The position numbers were made by a program, and so were the translations under genes. The notes beneath the pieces are model-generated. The model was not told the DNA's origin. It made no database searches and saw only the letters and a list, made by a program, of their open reading frames with translations. Below are positions 8,791-17,505 of a DNA stretch of 33,226 nt, one piece after another; position 1 is the stretch's first letter; each line of letters begins with the position of its first letter. The DNA lies in contig JACRPV010000075.1 in assembly GCA_016223015.1 (NCBI GenBank), positions 1 through 33,226 on the forward strand, given 5' to 3'. This stretch comes from Geobacter sp. (GTDB lineage Bacteria > Desulfobacterota > Desulfuromonadia > Geobacterales > DSM-12255).

Positions 8791-9813
8791 ATGAATACAC
8801 GTTTTCTCGATGCCTGCTGGGGCAAGCCGGTTGACCGGACTCCTGTCTGGCTGATGCGCCAGGCGGGCCGCTATCTTCCCGACTACATGCGGGTCCGCTC
8901 CAAATGCACCTTTCTGGAACTCTGCAAGACCCCGGAGCTTGCCGCCGAGGTGACCATCCAGCCGGTGGATATCCTGGGGGTCGATGCGGCCATCCTCTTT
9001 TCCGACATCCTCACTCCGGTGGAGCCGATGGGGCTCAAGCTCGACTTCGTGCCGGGGCCGGTCTTCGAAAACCCGGTCCGGACCATGGCGGACGTGGAGC
9101 GGCTGCGCATCCCCGATCCCGAGGCGGATGTCCCCTATGTCCTGGAGACCCTCAAGATCCTTCGCCATGAACTTGCCTCCAAGGTGCCGCTCATCGGTTT
9201 CGGCGGCGCCCCCTTTACCCTGGCCTGCTACATGGTCGAGGGGAAAGGGTCCAAGGACTGGGCGACCATCAAGCGGATGATGTACGAGGCCCCGGAGGTC
9301 TACGCGGCCCTGATGGAGAAGGTGACCATGATGGACATGGAGTACCTGAACGCCCAGATCAAGGCCGGCGCCCAGGCGATCCAGGTATTCGATACCTGGG
9401 GCGGGGTCCTCTCCCCTTCCGATTACCAGAAATATGTTCTCCCCTACACCACCAAGCTGATCAACGGCCTGAACCGGACCCACACCCCGGTGATCCATTT
9501 CGTCAAGGGTGCCGGCACCATGCTCGACATCGTTCAGCAGGCAGGGGGCGACGTGATGGGGCTCGACTGGCATATCGACCTCGGCAAGGCCCGCGATATC
9601 CTCGGCACGGGTATGGCCGTCCAGGGTAACCTGGACCCGACGGTGCTCTTTGCGCCGAAGGACGTCATCGAGGCGGAGGTGAAGCGGGTCCTGGCGGAGA
9701 ACGCCGATCGTCCGGGCCACATCTTCAACCTGGGGCACGGCATCCTGCCAACGGTGCCGCCGGAGAACGCCATCCACATGGTCGAGTGCGTGCACCGGCT
9801 GTCGCAGAAATAG
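8791..9813 (+). CDS. hemE: Uroporphyrinogen decarboxylase
   Basis: RTPVWLMRQAGRYLPDYMRVR, AAILFSDILTPVEPMG, GFGGAPFTLACYMVEGKGSKD, DTWGG, GLDWHIDL, FNLGHGILP; 340 aa; RBS GAGGAGGG upstream. Confidence 0.97.
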   Translation: MNTRFLDACWGKPVDRTPVWLMRQAGRYLPDYMRVRSKCTFLELCKTPELAAEVTIQPVDILGVDAAILFSDILTPVEPMGLKLDFVPGPVFENPVRTMADVERLRIPDPEADVPYVLETLKILRHELASKVPLIGFGGAPFTLACYMVEGKGSKDWATIKRMMYEAPEVYAALMEKVTMMDMEYLNAQIKAGAQAIQVFDTWGGVLSPSDYQKYVLPYTTKLINGLNRTHTPVIHFVKGAGTMLDIVQQAGGDVMGLDWHIDLGKARDILGTGMAVQGNLDPTVLFAPKDVIEAEVKRVLAENADRPGHIFNLGHGILPTVPPENAIHMVECVHRLSQK

Positions 9814-9824
9814 GGAACGGAGCG

Positions 9825-9850
9825 GGGCGGTCGCAAGACCGCCCTTTGCA
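9825..9850 (+). terminator. Rho-independent-like terminator after hemE
   Basis: GGGCGGTC-GCAA-GACCGCCC followed by TTTGCATTT; perfect 8-bp stem with GNRA-type loop. Confidence 0.8.
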
Positions 9851-10037
9851 TTTCATGCGCCGGTCTCCCTGCTCAATTCTCTTTATTCTGGTCAGATATC
9901 CTACTGGAAATGGAGCTTGACGTCATCGGTTTGGAAGGATAAGCTTTCATTAAAAGTGAAGATGTTCCTTGCAATACGCCTCTATGCCTCCATCAAGAGT
10001 GCATCGGCGCGGATATTCCGATCCGGGGAGGTTCATC

Positions 10038-11084
10038 ATGCGCAGACTGGCACTGAAGACCGCGTGGCTGTTCTTGGCGGCAATTCTCCTTTTCTCCGTT
10101 TCCGGTTGTGGCGGTTCCGGTTCCTCCTCCCCCCAGCCTGCCGCCTTTTCCATAACCCTGGCCACCAACGACCTGATCTACAACCCCTTTGACGGCTACA
10201 TCTATGCGTCTGTGCCGAGCCGCGAGGGTCTGAACGGCAATTCGGTGGCGCTGATCGATCCGGTGAGCGGCGCAGTCGGGCCATTCATCCCGGTTGGCAG
10301 TGAGCCGGGCAAGCTCGCCCTTTCTGCCGACGGCAGCTACCTCTACGTCGCCCTGGACGGCTCTGCCGAGGTGCGACGCGTCGATCTCCTGCCGACAACC
10401 CCGGTTGCCGACATCCGCTTTTCCCTGGGAAGCGATCCGACCTATGGCCCCTATTACGTGGACGACATGGCCGTCCTCCCGAACAACCCCTCTGCCGTGG
10501 CGGTCTCGCGCAAGGTGCTGGGCGCCACCCCCCGCCATGCCGGCGTAGCCGTTTACGATAACGGGGCGATCAGGCCGGCGGTGACCCCCGACATCACCGG
10601 GAGCAACGTCATCACCTTTGCCGGGAGTCTCACCACCCTCTACGGGTACAACAACGAGACCAGCCCCTTCGGCTTCTACCGCATGGCCATCGATGCGTCC
10701 GGGGTCACGGTTACCGACACGACCACTGGGCTTATCTCGGGGGCAGGCGTAGACATTGCCAGTGACGGCACCTATATCTATGCGACCAGCGGCCAGGTTC
10801 TCGATCCCCGTCCCGCCACACCATCCCTGGTGGCGACCATCCCCGGCATGGGGCCAACGACCCTGGTGGTCCCCGATCCGGTGGGGAGGATCATCTTCTA
10901 CCTGACCGGAACGATCCCGACCATTTATTCCTACGACCTGGACACCTATGTGCTGCTGGGGAGCTCCGATATCCTCGGGATCTCCGGCACCAGTTCGAGC
11001 CTGATCGATCTGGGTATCGGCCTGGCCTTCCGGACCGACACCGACCAGGTGGTGGTACTCCCCAATGCCGTATTACCCTATTAA
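10038..11084 (+). CDS. Lipoprotein with beta-propeller/YncE-like repeats
   Basis: Lipobox signal [30 protein letters not shown]; repeated blade-like segments ([34 protein letters not shown]). RBS GGGGAGG. Confidence 0.75.
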   Translation: MRRLALKTAWLFLAAILLFSVSGCGGSGSSSPQPAAFSITLATNDLIYNPFDGYIYASVPSREGLNGNSVALIDPVSGAVGPFIPVGSEPGKLALSADGSYLYVALDGSAEVRRVDLLPTTPVADIRFSLGSDPTYGPYYVDDMAVLPNNPSAVAVSRKVLGATPRHAGVAVYDNGAIRPAVTPDITGSNVITFAGSLTTLYGYNNETSPFGFYRMAIDASGVTVTDTTTGLISGAGVDIASDGTYIYATSGQVLDPRPATPSLVATIPGMGPTTLVVPDPVGRIIFYLTGTIPTIYSYDLDTYVLLGSSDILGISGTSSSLIDLGIGLAFRTDTDQVVVLPNAVLPY

Positions 11085-11116
11085 CATAGATACGTGAGCA
11101 CGGATGAAGGTGCGGA

Positions 11117-11145
11117 CGAGCGGGGGCGACCCCGCTCGTTTCGTT
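11117..11145. terminator. Bidirectional terminator between the convergent lipoprotein and gapN genes
   Basis: CGAGCGGGG-GCGA-CCCCGCTCG (11117-11138), perfect 9-bp stem, followed by TTTCGTTT. Confidence 0.75.
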
Positions 11146-11157
11146 TCTCGGCTGCGG

Positions 11158-12607
11158 CTAGAGGATGAAGTCGTTGGAGAGGAAGGTGGAGCTCCGTTCG
11201 CGGATGATCTCCCGGATGATCTCCTTGTTGGCCGAGCTTTCTTTGGCCGCCACCAGGGTTCTGATGGAAAAGGAGCGGAGGGCGTCCGAGACGGAGAGGG
11301 TTCCCACGGCCGAGCTCTTTCGGCCGGCGCAGGGGAAGATGTCGGGACCGCGCTGGCACTGGCTGTTGAGGTTGACCCGGCAGACCTGGTTGACCAGGGG
11401 GTCGATGAGGCTGGCAAGGAGTTCGGGATCGCGGCCGAAGATGCTCACCTGCTGGCCGTAATCTGCTGCGGTTATGTAGTCGACCGGTTCGGACAGGTTG
11501 TCGAAGGGGACGACCGGGATCACCGGACCGAACTGCTCCTCGCGATAGAGCCGCATCCGTTCGTCCACCGGGTAGACCAGGGCCGGGGCGAAAAAGGTGG
11601 CGATGGTGGTTCCCCCCCCTTCGTTGATGACCCGTGCGCCGAGGCTGCATGCATCTTCCACCAGTCCGGCCAGATAGGCCGGCTTTCCCTCTTCGGGCAG
11701 CGGCGTGATGGTGACTCCCGGCGCCCAGGGCATGCCGCAGCCGAGCGGCGCGAGGGCATTGGCGAATTTGGCGATAAAGGCATCGACCACCTGCCGGTGG
11801 ACAAAGATGATCTTCAGCGCCGTGCACCGCTGGCCGTTGAAAGAGAGGCTCCCCACCAGGCATTCCTCCACGGCCTGATCCAGGTTTGCGTCGGCAAGGA
11901 CGATGGCCGGGTTCTTCGCCTCCAGGCCGAGTACCAGCCGGAGGCGGTGGGGGCATGACCCCATGACGCGGCGGTTTCAGGATGGCGGTGTTCCCCATGA
12001 TCAGGGCGGGAATCAACGTGGTGAAGGTCTCATTCAGCGGATAGTTGTAGGGACCCATGCAGAGGGCCACGCCGAGCGGGGCGCGGCGTATCTGGCCGAT
12101 GATGCCGTCGGCGATGGTGAACCGCGAGGAGGCCCTGTCCAGGTCCTTGAGTGCATCGATAGTGTCGGCGATGTAGGCGACGGTCCGGTCGAACTCCTTT
12201 TCGGCGTCGCGAAGCGTCTTGCCGATTTCCCACATGAGGAGCCTGACCACCTCGGAACGCCGCTCCTGCATGTTCAGGGCAAAACGCTGTATGTGTTCGA
12301 TCCGGTCGGCAACGGCCATGGTCGGCCATGTGCCGCGTCCGTGATCGTAAGCCTTCACGGCAGCGTCAAGGACCTGGCGAGCGGCATCCTCGGTCATGAG
12401 GGGGAAGAAGCCGATGGTCTGCTGTTCGAGGCCCTGGGGGGTCCTGATGCAGAGCGGGGAACGGACCTCCTGAACCGGGCCGTCCCAGAGCAGCATTTCT
12501 CCTCCTGACAGGTATTCCCGCTGCCGGATCGGCTCGGAGAACCGAAATCGCGGCGGGATCTCCTCCAGTGAAGGGAAGATGCCATCCATCCGTTCCATTG
12601 TAGCCAT
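11158..12607 (-). pseudogene. gapN: Aldehyde dehydrogenase, NADP-dependent glyceraldehyde-3-phosphate dehydrogenase (GapN)-like, disrupted by internal deletion plus frameshift near 11950-11970
   Basis: N-terminal part in one frame ([21 protein letters not shown]...[37 protein letters not shown]), C-terminal part in another ([48 protein letters not shown]...[10 protein letters not shown]). The segment expected between them, including the cofactor-binding GSTxxG region, is absent. RBS TGGAGG before ATG at 12607. Confidence 0.85.
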
Positions 12608-12655
12608 GGTAACCTCCAGGTCTGATGTTGCCCGGTCCGGGCATTTCATTGACCC

Positions 12656-12661
12656 ATTCTA
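12656..12661 (-). promoter_or_regulatory. Candidate extended -10 (TGTTAGAAT) for gapN
   Basis: Minus strand reads ATGTTAGAATGGG about 50 nt upstream of the gapN ATG; no clear -35. Confidence 0.35.
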
Positions 12662-12679
12662 ACATAAAAACGGGATTTG

Positions 12680-12699
12680 GCATCTCCGGCAAGAGATGC
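12680..12699 (-). terminator. Probable terminator downstream of slyX
   Basis: GCATCTC-TTGCCG-GAGATGC on the minus strand, followed by CAAATCCCGTTTTT. Confidence 0.45.
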
Positions 12700-12734
12700 G
12701 GGCCGGGTTTCGCGCTGGCACTTCGTGAGAGGGG

Positions 12735-12938
12735 TCAATAGTGCGGGGGCGGCTCCTCATCCTCCGGGCTTCGCACCATGGAGGGGCTGACGATCATGAG
12801 CTGTTCCCGCAGCTGGCGCACCTCGGACTGAAGCTGTTCCAATTTCAGTTCCTGACGGAACAGGGCATCGCTCAGCTCCTGGATGGTACGCTCCTGGTGG
12901 GTATAGCGGATCTCAAGATCGGTGAGGCGTTCTTCCAT
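12735..12938 (-). CDS. slyX: SlyX family protein
   Basis: 67 aa coiled-coil: MEERLTDLEIRYTHQERTIQELSDALFRQELKLEQLQSEVRQLREQL...EEPPPHY, with the SlyX-typical PPPHY C-terminus. Confidence 0.88.
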   Translation of the reverse strand: MEERLTDLEIRYTHQERTIQELSDALFRQELKLEQLQSEVRQLREQLMIVSPSMVRSPEDEEPPPHY

Positions 12939-13260
12939 CGTCGGGTCCTTCCTTCGGTGATAGGTCTGTTCCAGGGGGGGTCAGGTCGACTATCGTGGCT
13001 CCCCAGCTGCCGCTGGTCTCGTCGCCGAGCCGATAGCCCCTGACAAAGGGGAGCCGGTCCAGTTGCGCCGCCACGGTCCGCCGCAGGGCTCCGGTCCCTT
13101 TGCCGTGAATGATCCGGACCTGCAGGATTTTTCGTTGGCGGCACTCCTCAAGATAGGCAGGCAGGAGCTGGCCGATCTCGCGGGGGAGAAAGGTGTGAAG
13201 ATCGAGAACCCCGTCTATGGGGAGATCGATGGACTCCTGTCCGTTTCCCGTATTGTCCAT
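12913..13260 (-). CDS. Smr domain-containing protein
   Basis: LDLHTFLPREIGQLLPAYLEECRQRKILQVRIIHGKGTGALRRTVAAQLDRLPFVRGYRLGDETSGSWGATIVDL (LDLH and HGKGTGALR motifs). RBS AGGAAGG. Confidence 0.85.
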   Translation of the reverse strand: MDNTGNGQESIDLPIDGVLDLHTFLPREIGQLLPAYLEECRQRKILQVRIIHGKGTGALRRTVAAQLDRLPFVRGYRLGDETSGSWGATIVDLTPPGTDLSPKEGPDDGRTPHRS

Positions 13261-13363
13261 GGCCTTCCTGTGCGTCGTGGATTGCAGATCTCAAGTATAG
13301 CAGGTGTCTCCGGGGGGGCAATCCTGCCGTGATCGAACGGAAACCGTTCATGCTCAGAGAGGG

Positions 13364-13394
13364 GAAAACAAAAGCGGCCACCCTGGTGACCGCT
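13364..13394 (-). terminator. Rho-independent terminator of the ferritin-like gene
   Basis: Minus strand AGCGGTCACCAGGGTGGCCGCT (one mismatch in the stem) followed by TTTTGTTTT. Confidence 0.8.
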
Positions 13395-13441
13395 TACAGT
13401 AAAAGGTTCATCTCCCCCACCCTTTCTTTCGTCCGCGCACC

Positions 13442-13945
13442 TCACAGGGGGTGCAGGTTGCTGAATTCGCCCCATTCCAGATAGGTATGCGGCGTTTCGA
13501 TGAACTCGTAGATCCCCTCGATGATTTCCAGATGTTTCTTTTCGTCATCGGCGATCTTTGACAGAAGAACACGGGCTTCATCCTTCAGCTCGGCAGCAGC
13601 CATACCCTCCAGCAGCTTGATATTCTCCTCTTCGGCCTTGACGATGTGCCAGAATCCGTCAGGGTCGTCCTTCAGTTCGTGCAGAACGTCACTGCTCTCC
13701 AGCAGTTTCCTGAAGCCGCTTTTGACTTGCCAGGCACGTTCCACCAGGCTCGATTCGGCATCATTCGGATCGATTTCCCTTTTCATGGCTTCCAGGGTCC
13801 CGATATGTTCCTGTTCCGCACTGGCAAGAAGCCCATAGATCCTCTTCAGTTCGTTATTGGTCGTTTCATGGCCCAGCCGCTGGAACAGCTGGTTCCCTTC
13901 TGACTCTATCCTGATGGCATAATCGAAGATGTTCATATATTTCAC
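13442..13945 (-). CDS. Ferritin-like/rubrerythrin-type di-iron protein
   Basis: MKYMNIFDYAIRIESEGNQLFQRLGHETTNNELKRIYGLLASAEQEHIGTLEAMK...KAEEENIKLLEGMA...KIADDEKKHLEIIEGI; repeated E and ExxH-like patterns. Start could be 13936. Confidence 0.8.
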   Translation of the reverse strand: MKYMNIFDYAIRIESEGNQLFQRLGHETTNNELKRIYGLLASAEQEHIGTLEAMKREIDPNDAESSLVERAWQVKSGFRKLLESSDVLHELKDDPDGFWHIVKAEEENIKLLEGMAAAELKDEARVLLSKIADDEKKHLEIIEGIYEFIETPHTYLEWGEFSNLHPL

Positions 13946-14188
13946 CTCCTCTCCATGGAGTAATTATAGCACGGAACAATGCCGTGGCAGGAAACATACT
14001 CGATAGGTCGGGCGTTATTGCCATAGAGCTGTGAGGGATCGCTGAAAATAAAATGAGCGTGCGGTAATAAAAGTAGTTCCCTCCAAGTTGATTTCGGTGC
14101 ATCATGAACTATGATTTCATAAAGAATATTGCTAAAGTACGTCGAATGAGTCCGGGCAGGTACTCGCCTTCAAGGGGTGTGGAACGTC

Positions 14189-15010
14189 ATGGAGTTCAAC
14201 GTCTGGAGAGTGGCCGGAATCGTTGTTGCCGGATATGCCTGCTATGCGCTTCTGCTCTATCTCGCCCAACGGACTCTCCTCTACCCCGGTCGAAGCATCA
14301 AGGTCGGTCAACACTCCCCTGAACCCTCGCCGGACCGCGTTCCGCTCTGGTTCGAGACATCCACGGGCCGGGTCGAGGCATGGTTTCTGCCGGCAAAGGG
14401 CATGCCCGGCAGAAAAAAGCAGCCGGTTGTTCTGTTCTTCCATGGCAACGGCGAGGTCATCGATCTTTTGGCGGAACAGGCGGAAGGCTTCCGCGCCTTG
14501 GGGTGCGGGGTGCTGCTGCTGGAGTATCCCGGCTACGGGAGATCGACCGGGAGCCCGTCCGAAGAGAGCCTTCTTGCAGCGGCTGTTGCGGCGTTCGATG
14601 CGATGGCGGTGCAAAGCGACGTGGATGCCGGGCGGATCATCGGTTTCGGCAGGTCGCTGGGGTGCGGCGTGGCGTGCGCCCTTGCCCGGAAGCGGCCCCT
14701 GGCAGCCCTGATTCTGCAGTCACCCTTTACCTCTGTGCGGGATTTTGCCCCGCGATTTTTCCTCCCCCCCTTTCTGGTGCGTGACGTCTTCGACAACCGG
14801 CGTGCCGTTGTCGATTTTGCCGGTCCGATCCTGATCCTGCCCGGCCGGCACGATGACCTTATCCCTTTTTCCCACGGCAGCGAACTGGTGCGGCTTTCCC
14901 GACATGGGCGATTGGTCGGGCTTGCCTGTGCGCATAACGACTGTCCTCCGGATTGGCAGGAGTTCTGGCGGATAATCGGCGAGTTCCTTCGCGCCGGGAA
15001 GTTGTTTTGA
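14189..15010 (+). CDS. Alpha/beta hydrolase (ABHD13/BEM46-like), N-terminal membrane anchor
   Basis: MEFNVWRVAGIVVAGYACYALLLYLAQRTLLYPG; VVLFFHGNGEVID; LEYPGYGRSTGSPSE; nucleophile GFGRSLGCG; ILPGRHDDLIPF; CAHND. Confidence 0.88.
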   Translation: MEFNVWRVAGIVVAGYACYALLLYLAQRTLLYPGRSIKVGQHSPEPSPDRVPLWFETSTGRVEAWFLPAKGMPGRKKQPVVLFFHGNGEVIDLLAEQAEGFRALGCGVLLLEYPGYGRSTGSPSEESLLAAAVAAFDAMAVQSDVDAGRIIGFGRSLGCGVACALARKRPLAALILQSPFTSVRDFAPRFFLPPFLVRDVFDNRRAVVDFAGPILILPGRHDDLIPFSHGSELVRLSRHGRLVGLACAHNDCPPDWQEFWRIIGEFLRAGKLF

Positions 15011-15023
15011 CCGTGGGGTTCAC

Positions 15024-15037
15024 CGGCTGATCAGCCG
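15024..15037. promoter_or_regulatory. Perfect 14-bp palindrome just upstream of the msrA RBS
   Basis: CGGCTGATCAGCCG equals its own reverse complement; lies between the hydrolase stop (15010) and the msrA Shine-Dalgarno AAGGAGG. Confidence 0.4.
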
Positions 15038-15052
15038 AAGGAGGTGCGAGTG

Positions 15053-15670
15053 ATGAAGAGAGTGTTGTTCGGTATCCTGTTTCTGATCGGTTTAGGCACG
15101 GCAGTCCCCTCGCTGGCAGCCCGGCAGTCGGGGGCGGCTCCCCTGCCGGGAACCCTGCTCGCTACGGCCACTTTTGCCGGCGGGTGCTTTTGGTGCATGG
15201 AGCCACCCTTCGAGGGACAGGATGGGGTTGTCTCGGTGACGGCGGGCTATACTGGCGGGCAGACGGAAAACCCGAGCTACAAGGAGGTTTCTGCCGGCGG
15301 GACTGGACATGCCGAAGCGGTACAGATCGTCTACGATCCGGCAAAAATCAGTTACGAAAAACTCCTCCAGATTTTCTGGCGCAACATAGACCCGCTGGCG
15401 GTAAACAGGCAGTTCTGCGACGTGGGGAGACAGTACCGGAGTGCCATCTTTTACCACGACGGACAGCAGAAGGCAGCAGCACTGGAGTCGAGGGACCGGT
15501 TGCAGAAAATGCGGGGATGGAAGATAGCCACGGAGATCGTCCCTGCCGGGGCGTTCTATCGTGCCGAGGAGTACCATCAGGATTACTACCGGAAAAATCC
15601 GATACGATATAAGTTCTACCGACAGGGGTGCGGTCGCGACCAGCGGTTACAGGAGCTGTGGGGGAAGTAG
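15053..15670 (+). CDS. msrA: Peptide-methionine (S)-S-oxide reductase with N-terminal signal peptide
   Basis: MKRVLFGILFLIGLGTAVPSLAA signal; ATATFAGGCFWCMEPPFEGQDGVVSVTAGYTGGQTENPSY; GHAEAVQIVYDP; AEEYHQDYYRKNP. Confidence 0.95.
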   Translation: MKRVLFGILFLIGLGTAVPSLAARQSGAAPLPGTLLATATFAGGCFWCMEPPFEGQDGVVSVTAGYTGGQTENPSYKEVSAGGTGHAEAVQIVYDPAKISYEKLLQIFWRNIDPLAVNRQFCDVGRQYRSAIFYHDGQQKAAALESRDRLQKMRGWKIATEIVPAGAFYRAEEYHQDYYRKNPIRYKFYRQGCGRDQRLQELWGK

Positions 15671-15695
15671 CCGTGAGATCCTGACGGCAAAACAG

Positions 15696-16307
15696 CTATG
15701 GCCGGGCATCGGTGGAGTGTCTCTTTTGCCGGAGCCGGGGAATAAAGCGCGGGACATCCCTGCAATATTCCCGGTAATGGTCACCGAAGCGTTCGCACAG
15801 TTCCCGCTCCTCCATTGCCGCCACGGCATAAATGCCGGCAACCCAGACGAGCAGGGCTCCGTAGGTAGCAGGATAATTGACGATGAGGGCGAAGCCGGCA
15901 AGGGCGAAGGTCATCTGCACGTAGCGGGGATGGCGGACATGGGCGAAGAGCCCGCTGGAGAGAAGCCGCCCCGGCTGTTCGTTGGCAAGCTCCGGGATGC
16001 CGATCAGGACCCTGACGGGGAGTTCCCTGCCGAGACGAATCTTCAGCCAGGCGGCAATGGCCAGAAAGACCCCACCCGGCATGGCCAGCCAGGGCATGAA
16101 CGGCCACTCCGTTGCGAGCAGGCGCTCACACAGCAGGAACAGGGCGGTCATGAAAAGGGCGAGGATGCTGCAGATGACCGTGTAGGAGATGCGAGGGCCG
16201 AGCCGGCGCCAGAATCGGATGAAGGGATGGATCATGAACCAGTAGAGGATCGCGCCGGGGATGGCAACGATGAGGAGGACGGCTATGCCGTGGCGGAGAG
16301 CATGCAT
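15696..16307 (-). CDS. Isoprenylcysteine carboxyl methyltransferase (ICMT)/phospholipid methyltransferase-family membrane protein
   Basis: Several TM segments plus SSGLFAHVRHPRYVQMTFALAGFAL ... EERELCERFGDHYREYCRDVPRFIPR. Confidence 0.8.
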   Translation of the reverse strand: MHALRHGIAVLLIVAIPGAILYWFMIHPFIRFWRRLGPRISYTVICSILALFMTALFLLCERLLATEWPFMPWLAMPGGVFLAIAAWLKIRLGRELPVRVLIGIPELANEQPGRLLSSGLFAHVRHPRYVQMTFALAGFALIVNYPATYGALLVWVAGIYAVAAMEERELCERFGDHYREYCRDVPRFIPRLRQKRHSTDARP

Positions 16308-16381
16308 GGCTTGTGTTGGGGGGGCGGTTCGGTGGCTCGTCCCTGAGCTGGAATCCGTGTCGCGATACGGTAAATCGTCAC

Positions 16382-16945
16382 TTATTCTCCGTCGAGCTTT
16401 TTCCCGTCCTGCCAGGCCTTTCCGATCGGCTCGCCCAGGGACCAGTAGCTGTTGTCGGGCATGGTGAGGATGAAGGGGTCGATCTCGCGGAAACCGGGAC
16501 GGGTGCCGTCCATCTTCGTGTTGTCGGCGTAGGCCTCGCAGATCTCTGCGATAAACAGCGTGTTGGTGGTGAATTCCAGCTCATTGACGACATAGCAGGC
16601 CAGATTCAGGGGGCAGTCGGCTATGAGCGGGGCCGACGGCAGATTGCCGTAAAAGACCTCGAACAGATCGGCCTTGTCCTCATCCCTTCCGGATACGATG
16701 CCGCAGTAGTCGGTCTCCAGCAGGAGATCCCTTCCGGGGATGCAGATGCTGAACTGGCGGGTCTGCATGATCCCTTCATAGGTGTAATGCCCCTTGTTGA
16801 TGGCCACTGCCAGAAGCGGCGGCTCATAATTGCAGCGGGTGATCCACCCCTGCGCCATGAAGTTCGGCCGGCCCGCCACATGGGTGCCGACGAGGACAAC
16901 CGGCATCGGCGGGAATACCTGCAGGTTGATCTGCACCTGGGTCAC
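16382..16945 (-). CDS. Flavin reductase-like / flavoredoxin domain protein
   Basis: PPMPVVLVGTHVAGRPNFMAQGWITRCNYEPPLLAVAINKGHYTYEGIMQTRQFSICIPG...ETDYCGIVSGRDEDKADLFEVFYG...FIAEICEAYAD. Confidence 0.82.
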   Translation of the reverse strand: MTQVQINLQVFPPMPVVLVGTHVAGRPNFMAQGWITRCNYEPPLLAVAINKGHYTYEGIMQTRQFSICIPGRDLLLETDYCGIVSGRDEDKADLFEVFYGNLPSAPLIADCPLNLACYVVNELEFTTNTLFIAEICEAYADNTKMDGTRPGFREIDPFILTMPDNSYWSLGEPIGKAWQDGKKLDGE

Positions 16946-17032
16946 ATGAGCCTCCTGTTCAATGATTCAAACAGTATACCACAGTTCGGCATGGCGGCAT
17001 CCTGGTGGCAATTCGCACGAAAGGCAATGCGA

Positions 17033-17416
17033 CTAGGGAGAGGAGCATACCTCGTCGCGAACCCTGTTCAAGAAAGAATCCCCGGGAATCCCGCAGAACT
17101 GGTCGGTCAGGGCGTAACGGTGCATCAGCAGGTCGTCGCGGTCAAAGACAAGGATCGTGCGGTAGCGGTAGCTGTTGCGTGTGCAGTCGATTTCCACGGT
17201 GTCGAGGGCATAGGCCCGCTCGTCCTGCACCTTGAAGGTGCGTCGGATCCGGCAGGTGCGGGAGGCGGGCGGGCCGTCCGGGCTGGAGAGATCGAGCCGG
17301 TACGTGGTTCGATCGTCGTCGCTCAGCGTCAGCCTCGATCCCTCCGCAACGGGCGGGGCGGCGCCGGCTGCGGCTAAAAGGCAGAATATGGGGAGAAGGC
17401 GAAAGAGGTCTGGCAT
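17033..17416 (-). CDS. Small secreted hypothetical protein
   Basis: Signal-like N-terminus MPDLFRLLPIFCLLAAAGAAPPVAEG; 127 aa with Cys residues; no family recognised. Confidence 0.6.
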   Translation of the reverse strand: MPDLFRLLPIFCLLAAAGAAPPVAEGSRLTLSDDDRTTYRLDLSSPDGPPASRTCRIRRTFKVQDERAYALDTVEIDCTRNSYRYRTILVFDRDDLLMHRYALTDQFCGIPGDSFLNRVRDEVCSSP

Positions 17417-17442
17417 CTGGCAGCTCGTCGAGTGAAACCCGA

Positions 17443-17471
17443 GAGGGGACCGGCTGAAAACCGATCCCCTC
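17443..17471 (-). terminator. Likely terminator downstream of the cytochrome operon
   Basis: GAGGGGACCGG-CTGAAAA-CCGATCCCCTC, 11-bp stem with one mismatch; weak T-tract on the minus strand. Confidence 0.5.
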
Positions 17472-17505
17472 GTCGCAGTTTGGCAGCAGGGGAATTGGCC
17501 GAAGA

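Noticed and set aside
7037-8800. 587-aa minus-strand ORF opposite the permease, radical SAM and repeat region
   Set aside because: Antisense to genes with clear protein families; low-complexity His/Gly/Leu-rich composition typical of GC-rich shadow ORFs.
9910-9960. TTGACG-17-TAAGCT promoter for the lipoprotein
   Set aside because: The -10 match is poor; not strong enough to list.
10038-10250. Possible c-di-GMP/GEMM-type riboswitch upstream of secreted or cytochrome genes, as seen in some Geobacter
   Set aside because: No GEMM-like conserved core was recognised upstream of the lipoprotein, cytochrome or peroxidase genes.
11104-11958. 284-aa plus-strand ORF opposite gapN
   Set aside because: Antisense of the GapN C-terminal fragment; no motif.
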